Positions 39,061 to 45,000 of a stretch of 45,000 nt of DNA are shown here, in pieces. The stretch lies in assembly GCA_016946835.1 (NCBI GenBank), contig JACVTC010000101.1:320001-365000 (forward strand). The letters run 5' to 3'. Each line of letters starts with the position of its first letter. Position 1 is the stretch's first letter. The translations under genes were made by a program, and so were the position numbers. This stretch comes from Neocallimastix lanati (nom. inval.) (taxonomy: Eukaryota > Neocallimastigomycota > Neocallimastigomycetes > Neocallimastigales > Neocallimastigaceae). The notes under the pieces were generated by a model. The model searched no databases. It was not told the DNA's origin and worked only from the letters and a program-made list of their open reading frames with translations.

Positions 39061-39257
39061 AAATTTATTAATAATAAATTTTTAAATGATATTCTTTACT
39101 GAAAAAAGTTTTTTCTTAATATGATTATTTTATTAATTCACCACACTAAATCAAGACATTAACAATTAGAGAATAGCTATTCCGAAAATATTTCTTTAAA
39201 GGTGATTCTAGATTCGTCTCTAAATCAAAAAAAAAAAAAAAAATAAAAATAACCACT
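39061..39257 (-). pseudogene. Older LINE-like relic, left of the 39.3 kb insertion
   Basis: Faint coding signal on the minus strand, continuous with the relic at 39872-40107 once the insertion and one copy of the target duplication are removed. Heavily mutated, with a poly-A run at 39228-39242. Confidence 0.35.
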
Positions 39258-39310
39258 CTTTGCTTAATTGTGTTAACTACACCATTATAAGACTTTTTGA
39301 ACCATTTCTG

Positions 39311-39313
<3 letters not shown>
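39258..39313. repeat. 56 bp target-site duplication, left copy
   Basis: Begins CTTTGCTTAATTGTG and ends CCATTTCTGTGA, directly before the poly-T. It matches 39816-39871 at 55 of 56 positions (T/C difference in AATTG[T/C]GTTA). Confidence 0.93.
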
Positions 39314-39357
<44 letters not shown>

Positions 39358-39815
39358 GGCAGCAAAAATTGTGCATTCATTATTAATTAAATCTTTATAA
39401 AATACATGAATAAAAAAATAAAGGGTAAAAGAAAAATATAAAAAAAAAAAACACAAATAAAATAAAATAATGGTATAATGTATTCTAGTTTCATTTAATT
39501 AATATTAGTAAAACTTTACAAGAGTACTATTATACTATAATACTATAGTACAATAATTATTTTTGACTTCGTAATGTTAATCATAGTTTTAAGGAACGAA
39601 ATTATGATCTTCATTGGTTGCGCTAGCCCTGCTGGCCTACTTTACTGTTTCTTCAGCATTGACGCTCTTAGTAGTAGTAGAATTCGATTTGAACCTATTG
39701 AACAAAACCATTGCTAGCCAAGAGCAATAGGTATAATCGATTGAAGAAGAGCCGCAGTAACCACCAAGAATGGAGTATCAGAATAAGCACTTGAATAACC
39801 ACCAAGAATGGAGTA
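39314..39815 (-). mobile_element. Short 5'-truncated family A LINE tail, recent insertion
   Basis: 502 bp including a roughly 41 base poly-A tail (poly-T on the plus strand). The body closely matches the 3' end of the copy at 35208-37612: the same GCTGCCGTT end, the same 3' UTR with AATAAT in place of part of the AATAAA context, and the same C-terminal coding sequence with small indels. It is flanked by the 56 bp duplication. Next to the 5' junction a 19 bp segment (39797-39815) repeats an internal segment (39759-39777) exactly, as filler made during insertion. Confidence 0.9.
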
Positions 39816-39871
39816 CTTTGCTTAATTGCGTTAACTACACCATTATAAGACTTTTTGAACCATTTCTGTGA
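39816..39871. repeat. 56 bp target-site duplication, right copy
   Basis: Second copy of the duplication, directly after the 5' end of the LINE tail. It continues into the older relic on the right. Confidence 0.93.
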
Positions 39872-40107
39872 GTTATTTCATACCTTTTCATTATAAACTT
39901 CATTCCATCATACTAAAAATACTGAAACTATACCAAAATATTCACTCAGTTCTTCCCATTAAAAACTTTACCTTTCATTATTCCATTTTCTTAATAGAGA
40001 ACTTCATCTGTACAGAAATCGTCCCATCAAAGAGGATACTCTTTTGTTGTTGCTTAGTTTCTTTAAAAAATATTTTCTTAATGTGATTCCAAGATTCTAT
40101 AATAACT
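39872..40107 (-). pseudogene. Older LINE-like relic used as the insertion target
   Basis: The minus strand from 40107 reads ESWNHIKKIFFKETKQQQKS and then ILFDGTISVQMKF before a stop. It then gives WEELSEYFGIVSVF and, across the duplication, a QKWFKKSYNGVVNAIKQ piece. This resembles the linker between endonuclease and RT of LINEs by general character only. It has several stops. Confidence 0.4.
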
Positions 40108-40248
40108 TCTTTTTTTTTTTTTTTATAAAGTAATATTCATTTAATTATTATATATATATACATAAGCAATAATCATATAAAAAAGAAATTATCTTTATAT
40201 ATATTATTAATTAGTAATAATATTTATAAATAATAAAAGTCATGAAAA

Positions 40249-40293
<45 letters not shown>

Positions 40294-40666
40294 AAAAAAT
40301 AAAAAAATAAATTAATATTTATTTAGACATTTTATAATAATAAAAATAAAGCAGTTGTTTTTTTTTTTTTTTTTTTAACAAAAAAAAAAGAAGAATAAGA
40401 AGAAAAAAAAATAATATATAAATATATATTTTTATTTTTATTTTTATATTTTTTATTTTTATATTTTTTATTTTTTTTTTTTTTTTTAATATTTATTATG
40501 GATTTATGAATTAATAATATTTAAATATTTATAAAAAATAATAATTTTATAAATCTAGCTTTATATAAAATTAATTCAAATTTTTTTTTAAAAAAAAAAA
40601 AAAAAAAAAAATTTATTGTTAGATAAAAAAGTGTTGTAAATATCTTGTTTGAGGAATTTAGAATTA

Positions 40667-40699
<33 letters not shown>

Positions 40700-40899
40700 A
40701 ATATGTTAATTTTGATCAAAAATGGAAGTTAACAGTAAAAATATTAAGAATTAGTTGATAAAAAGTTTAAATTAATATATATATAAAAAGGAAAAATTTA
40801 TTATAATTATAAAATGAAGAACTTTTTATATATAATAGTTCCTACTAATAATTTTTATTAATAAATAAATTTACAAATAAACTTATTTTTTTTTCTCTT
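40108..40899. other. AT-rich spacer 3' of the D123-ZZ gene
   Basis: Poly-A at 40258-40291 and near 40591-40611, ATT microsatellite near 40674-40697. No coding signal. The 3' UTR of the D123-ZZ gene lies at the right end. Confidence 0.55.
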
Positions 40900-42345
40900 T
40901 TATGATATATTACATTTTTTATCGTTGTCATTTTGACTAATTTCTTTTTTATTTTTTGGTTTTGGTGGAGGGATAACTGATTTGGGACCAGTAGGAGGTT
41001 CTCCAGCATCAACGGAGGCAGCAACAGGAGAACGTATCAATAGAAATTTATGTCCAGTGGGATAGAATTCATTCTTTGAGATGGTAACATGTCGAACACC
41101 CCATCCTGCATTCCAACATTTTGAACATATGTCAAAAGAACAAGGACAATCCAAACACTGGTAACGTTCCCCACGAATACCAGAGACTTCAGGAGGATAA
41201 CCAGCTCCACAACAGTCGCATGAAAAACCTACATGAACATCTGGTATGCCTGTACGTAGAGAATCGATAAAGGTTGGAAAAGGTTTATTAATATCATTAA
41301 ATGAGGTTTCAGGGAGTGAAGTATTGCACCTGAACTGGTAGGGTCCCTTCTCTATAACTGTACGATCTTCCGGTTTGTCCCAATGGAACAATGCCGTTCC
41401 TGCAGCAGGAGGAGGATTGTTGAGCTCTACGCATATAATATCTTTTAAATCAGCAGAAACAGCAAAATCAACCGTATAATTCGGTATTGTAATACGCGGC
41501 TTTATGTACTTATCATGGAAAGCAACAATAGCATTTGAAATCTCATTACTATGTTCCTCCATAAATGGATCATATATGAGTTTATAGTATTGTGTACAAG
41601 AAGTCATAGTGTGATTATAAACAAAAGAACGGAATTCAAGAGCTGGCACCACACGAGAATCCCAACGACGAACAGCAAGTTGAACCTTTGAACTTTTAGC
41701 ATTGGTAAGTTCCATTCTAATGATATCAGAATAGACACGGTCACTATGAAGTATGAGAAACATTGCTTCAGTACCATTTCGTACACGAAGGACTTTGCAG
41801 CAGGCATCCACAAAGGCGCTCACACCACAACGATGCCATTCATTGTCATCCATCTTACCTCCAACACACTCCATATCTTTGCGTAGTGATTCTGCGATAA
41901 AAACGTTCATATTATGATGTTGTATTGCTGTATCCTTCGGACTACGTATACTGAGCTTCACAAAAGCACCATCTTCTCCAAATGATTTGATAGCATCATC
42001 CAATTGCTTCTCTAATACATTCAAAAGTGTAAAGTTCTCTTTACTGACAGGGAGGTGTTTTGCCGCCTCTTCATGTATAAAAAGACGATCTTCCAGTGTA
42101 TCTTGGAAGTTTATACTCTGACGCAATAATCGTGAACTTTCACAATACTTTGCAATAGCACAGCAAGTTTCATAATCAACATCTAAAAACACGGTCTCAA
42201 AAGTATATTCACGAATTTTGGGATACCAATGCTCTATACGATACGGATCTTCAGTACCAAAATGTTCGTATAATTCTTCTATTCCGGACTTTTCTGCTTT
42301 TTCTTCCTTTTCAACAAGACTTTGGTCTTTATTCTCTACTGACAT
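40900..42345 (-). CDS. D123/Cdc123-type ATP-grasp protein with C-terminal ZZ zinc finger
   Basis: Intronless, 481 residues, start at the first ATG. Residues about 35-335 show the D123 layout: HWYPKIREYTFET (39-51), VKLSIRSPKD (129-138, the conserved Lys and Ser-Pro-Lys-Asp), ALEFRSFVYN (235-244), YTVDFAVS (290-297) and IICVELNN (303-310). In the yeast/human Cdc123 family these positions bind ATP-Mg and the protein helps assemble eIF2. Residues 371-435 are a ZZ finger: Cys376/379, 397/400 and 407/410, then His419 and His432 as likely last ligands. The tail is Pro/Lys-rich. The two-domain layout differs from canonical Cdc123, so I do not call it that orthologue. The gene is visibly less AT-rich than its neighbours and may have been acquired. 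Function is probably cytosolic, with the ZZ finger binding a protein partner. Confidence 0.85.
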   Translation of the reverse strand: MSVENKDQSLVEKEEKAEKSGIEELYEHFGTEDPYRIEHWYPKIREYTFETVFLDVDYETCCAIAKYCESSRLLRQSINFQDTLEDRLFIHEEAAKHLPVSKENFTLLNVLEKQLDDAIKSFGEDGAFVKLSIRSPKDTAIQHHNMNVFIAESLRKDMECVGGKMDDNEWHRCGVSAFVDACCKVLRVRNGTEAMFLILHSDRVYSDIIRMELTNAKSSKVQLAVRRWDSRVVPALEFRSFVYNHTMTSCTQYYKLIYDPFMEEHSNEISNAIVAFHDKYIKPRITIPNYTVDFAVSADLKDIICVELNNPPPAAGTALFHWDKPEDRTVIEKGPYQFRCNTSLPETSFNDINKPFPTFIDSLRTGIPDVHVGFSCDCCGAGYPPEVSGIRGERYQCLDCPCSFDICSKCWNAGWGVRHVTISKNEFYPTGHKFLLIRSPVAASVDAGEPPTGPKSVIPPPKPKNKKEISQNDNDKKCNIS

Positions 42346-42859
42346 TGTGACGTGACCTCTCTATTTATTTAACAAGCAAAATAAACAAATAAATACTCTA
42401 CTTCAAAATAAAAACTTTAATTTGTAATTAAAGTTTTTTAATAATTTAATCATTTAAAAAAAAAAAAAATTTTTTATGTATTAAAAAAATAAACTTCATT
42501 TTATTATTCATCATCATTATTATTTATATTAGAATAAATGAAAAATACATATTATAATGAAAAATACATTATGTATCATATAAACTTTAAAATTTTGAAA
42601 TTGAAAATTAATTATCATATTAATCAAATACAATTTAAATTTAAAATTAAATTTCCGATAGTAACAAAGCCAATTTAAAATTTACAATAAACAATTAAAA
42701 TTGAAAAATAAATAAATAAATAAGAATTTTTAAAACAATTTAAATATACAAATTCAACAAAATGAATTAAAAATGAATTAAATATTTTCAAGAACAAAAA
42801 GATCAATTTAAATTTCTGAATAATATTATAATCAATTTAAATTCAATTTTTATAAATTC
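42346..42859. other. AT-rich spacer between divergent ORFs
   Basis: Should contain the D123-ZZ promoter at its left end. Repeated words such as CAATTTAAATT occur several times between 42620 and 42850, but I see no definite regulatory element. Confidence 0.5.
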
Positions 42860-42916
42860 ATGACTGAGGATATACGGATAAATATATGTATTTTAATATT
42901 TTATCTATTAAAGGAA

Positions 42917-43084
42917 ATGAACAAAAAATTATTTTATTTTAATCTCTCAATAACAGTTTTTATACTAATTTTTGTGAAAACTACCAATGCAGTAACTGTT
43001 TATGAATCTAGTGAGTATTCTTATAATGAAATATGTGGAATCATCGATAAGACTGAATTCAATTTAATTTTTTCTACAATTTGA
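42917..43084 (+). pseudogene. Truncated secreted-protein ORF, unknown family
   Basis: 55 codons. From the internal ATG at 42917 the product opens with a good signal peptide (MNKKLFYFNLSITVFILIF, cleavage likely after TTNA). About 30 residues follow, including one Cys, to a TGA-TAA pair. Shifting by one base at the stop keeps a protein-like frame (DKGLLISSSLNPY...) open to about 43264, so a frameshift may have truncated a longer extracellular protein. An upstream ATG at 42860 would put the signal peptide inside the protein and is less likely. Confidence 0.4.
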
Positions 43085-43109
43085 TAAAGGCTTACTTATA
43101 TCCTCATCA

Positions 43110-43727
43110 TTAAACCCTTATCTAATACATGATGAACCAAAACAATCTAGGTTCTTCTACAATTGTCATATCAACTTCTATAAAATGAATCGACAAAAGA
43201 TTATTTCGTTTATATATCATATCATTATGTGTTTTATTCAACTATATTTAGATCATTTATTTTAGCTTCTATTTTAAATCTTTTCTTTCAAACTGAAAAC
43301 TTTATTTTTATTATTAAAGGCTTTCTATTCAATTTTCCCTTTCTAGAATATTTTCAAAATTTCCTATATTTTCTACATTATCTGTAATGAATGAATGTCA
43401 CCTTATAAGTGAATTATCCGAATTATATATGCATTCTCTTTGAATGAGTCTTGTTAACTAGTTTTTCTTCTCCAATTTCATATCAATTTTTATAGCAATC
43501 ATCTAATATATTTTCATATTTATCTCTTAAGTTATAAAATTTATGAATTTATTATATATGACCATATTTTTCTTATATAATTAAAAAAATCTTTCTCCAA
43601 ATACTGTGTCCTTTTTTGAACTTCCCTTTTTATTCTATCTAACTTTTCATTGAAGCAATTCAATATCCTATCAATTTTACGACCTGTAATTAATTCAGTA
43701 AATTTTTTAGTTTTCACTTTTTCATAT

Positions 43728-43758
<31 letters not shown>

Positions 43759-43790
43759 CACATTTGTTTCTCCATAGTTGATTTCTTGAT
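43110..43790 (-). pseudogene. Unidentified minus-strand coding relic
   Basis: The minus strand from about 43730 gives an open piece, FTELITGRKIDRILNCFNEK, then LDRIKREVQKRTQYLEKDFF, ending near 43560. It is charged and probably helical. Farther on, near 43240-43120, is HFIEVDMTIVEEPRLFW. Many stops separate them. A LINE inter-domain region is possible given the LINE relics next door, but I cannot place it. Confidence 0.35.
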
Positions 43791-44263
43791 TTAAAAATAT
43801 CACAATCGAAGAGGCACAGGAGTAGGAATTCAATATATTATTGAATCATGTATTTTAAACTTTTTTAAATATTTTGAATATTATTTTTAATATTTTAAAT
43901 TTTACAAAACTTTTTAATTAATTATTTGATATATTTTTCAAGAAATTTTAAATTTTTAAAAAGAAATATTATTATTGAAATTATAGGTGTTTATAAATTA
44001 ATAGATTTACTAGCGTTTTGAATTTTATTTTTTCATTAATTTATAACTATCAATTGAATTAAAACAAATATTATAAAAGAGAATTGAAATAAAATTTTAT
44101 ACTTATTTCAACAATACTTACTAGGTTTCTTTATGTATATATCGTATTAATATAGTTTAGTTTTATATTAAAAGTTTATTTAGTGACTCTCCCATAATCG
44201 CATTTGATACTTTCATTTCCTAAATTTGACAAATATAGGCAACATTTTACCCAATTTGTTGAT

Positions 44264-44264
44264 G

Positions 44265-44313
<49 letters not shown>

Positions 44314-44600
44314 TTCTTTGTACATGAGAAATCATTAAACATTTCTGATAATTCAGATGGTAATATTGATTTTTACCATCTGCGTCTCCTTCTTGGTAGA
44401 AATGCAATATTTCAAATTTTATTAATTAGCTCAGGGGAAAGTAGACAGTTTATTAATAATATTTCTTAATCACTATGGAAAGAATCTTTTTTATTTCCAA
44501 TTTTATAATTTTTTTATTTTTATGAATCCTACAGAATACCTTACTAATGTTATACCAATTATGAGTGTACTAAATGGTAATCAGCCCTACCAAAGTATTC
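44264..44600 (+). mobile_element. Family B LINE C-terminal relic, plus orientation
   Basis: After the poly-T at 44264-44307 the plus strand reads VHEKSLNISDNSDGN, LRLLLGRNAIFQIL, SSGESRQFINNIS and, after a stop, KESFLFPI. This follows the family B frame at 34727-35207 (SLNIPDDKEED, LLLGGNAVFEIL, GSGERRRYINNIF, NESSFPI) block by block. Broken by stops. Confidence 0.72.
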
Positions 44601-44699
44601 TGATAATTTAAAATAATGAAGTAACATCATTAATGATAGTATGGTATCCACTAAAATTCTCCCATAAGTCTAAACTGTTTTCCACAGTAATAAACCCTG

Positions 44700-45000
44700 T
44701 GTACGGAATTTGAGAGTTCCAATGACTTATCAGTACGAAGTCGACGTTTTCCATTACGATAGATGTCCCACTAAACTTATAAAAAAATTATTCCATAGAG
44801 CTACTAATGATAGACATAGAATTGGTGAGGAATTCGGTTTAACCTAATATATATATATGGAACAGAAGATCCTTTAGAACCATAAAGTTCTTCTTTTAAA
44901 TGTCTTCGTTCCCCGTCATCGATTTTGTAGCTCACTGAAAGATAAAGTTCTACCAAGAAGGAACATAAAAATATAGTTATTACTTTTATCAATAATTTCC
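44700..45000 (-). mobile_element. Family B-like LINE C-terminal relic, minus orientation, runs off the window
   Basis: A 62-codon minus-strand frame (44992-44804) contains IFLCSFLVELYLSVSYK followed by IDDGERRHLKEELYGSK. This corresponds to the LLLGGNA, GSGERRRYINN and NESSFPI region of family B. The basic terminal block (RNGKRRLRTDKS, about 44760-44725) comes after it. It faces the plus-strand relic at 44264-44600, so the pair lies tail to tail. Confidence 0.55.

Overview
This looks like nuclear DNA of an anaerobic gut fungus (Neocallimastigomycota; Piromyces, Neocallimastix or Anaeromyces type). The signs are extreme AT-richness between genes, very long poly-A/poly-T and AAT tracts, small GT-AG introns with TAG/AAG acceptors, genes as less AT-rich islands, a secreted GH3 glucosidase, and many dead LINEs. 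This is an inference from style and gene content; no marker gene is present.

Left part (1-8.3 kb), all on the minus strand: a GDP-L-fucose synthase gene whose 3' end runs off the left edge (138-1932), two degraded LINE pieces (2.9-5.35 kb), and a secreted chitin/polysaccharide deacetylase with a repeat-rich stalk and a hydrophobic, GPI-like tail (5962-8262, three exons). Then comes a 3.8 kb AT desert, and at 12.1-13.9 kb a less AT-rich patch with inverted repeats and a broken coding relic.

Middle (15.1-32.3 kb): an eight-exon importin-alpha-like ARM-repeat gene on the minus strand (15123-19016), 5 kb of AT-rich DNA with minisatellites, LINE endonuclease and reverse transcriptase relics (24.15-27 kb), and an intronless secreted GH3 beta-glucosidase on the plus strand (29894-32302).

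Right part (33-45 kb): a head-to-tail cluster of 5'-truncated LINEs from at least two families (33.2-37.6 kb), the best of which keeps a 564-residue reading frame. Next is a short LINE tail flanked by a 56 bp target-site duplication (39258-39871), an intronless gene joining a D123/Cdc123-type ATP-grasp domain to a ZZ zinc finger (40900-42345, minus), a truncated signal-peptide ORF, and more LINE relics in opposite orientations.

The genes do not form an operon-like unit. GDP-fucose synthesis, wall chitin modification and extracellular beta-glucoside hydrolysis are all surface or secretory functions; the importin-like and D123-ZZ proteins are intracellular. Exon models were built by hand from splice signals, frame continuity and family similarity, and all have consistent phase.
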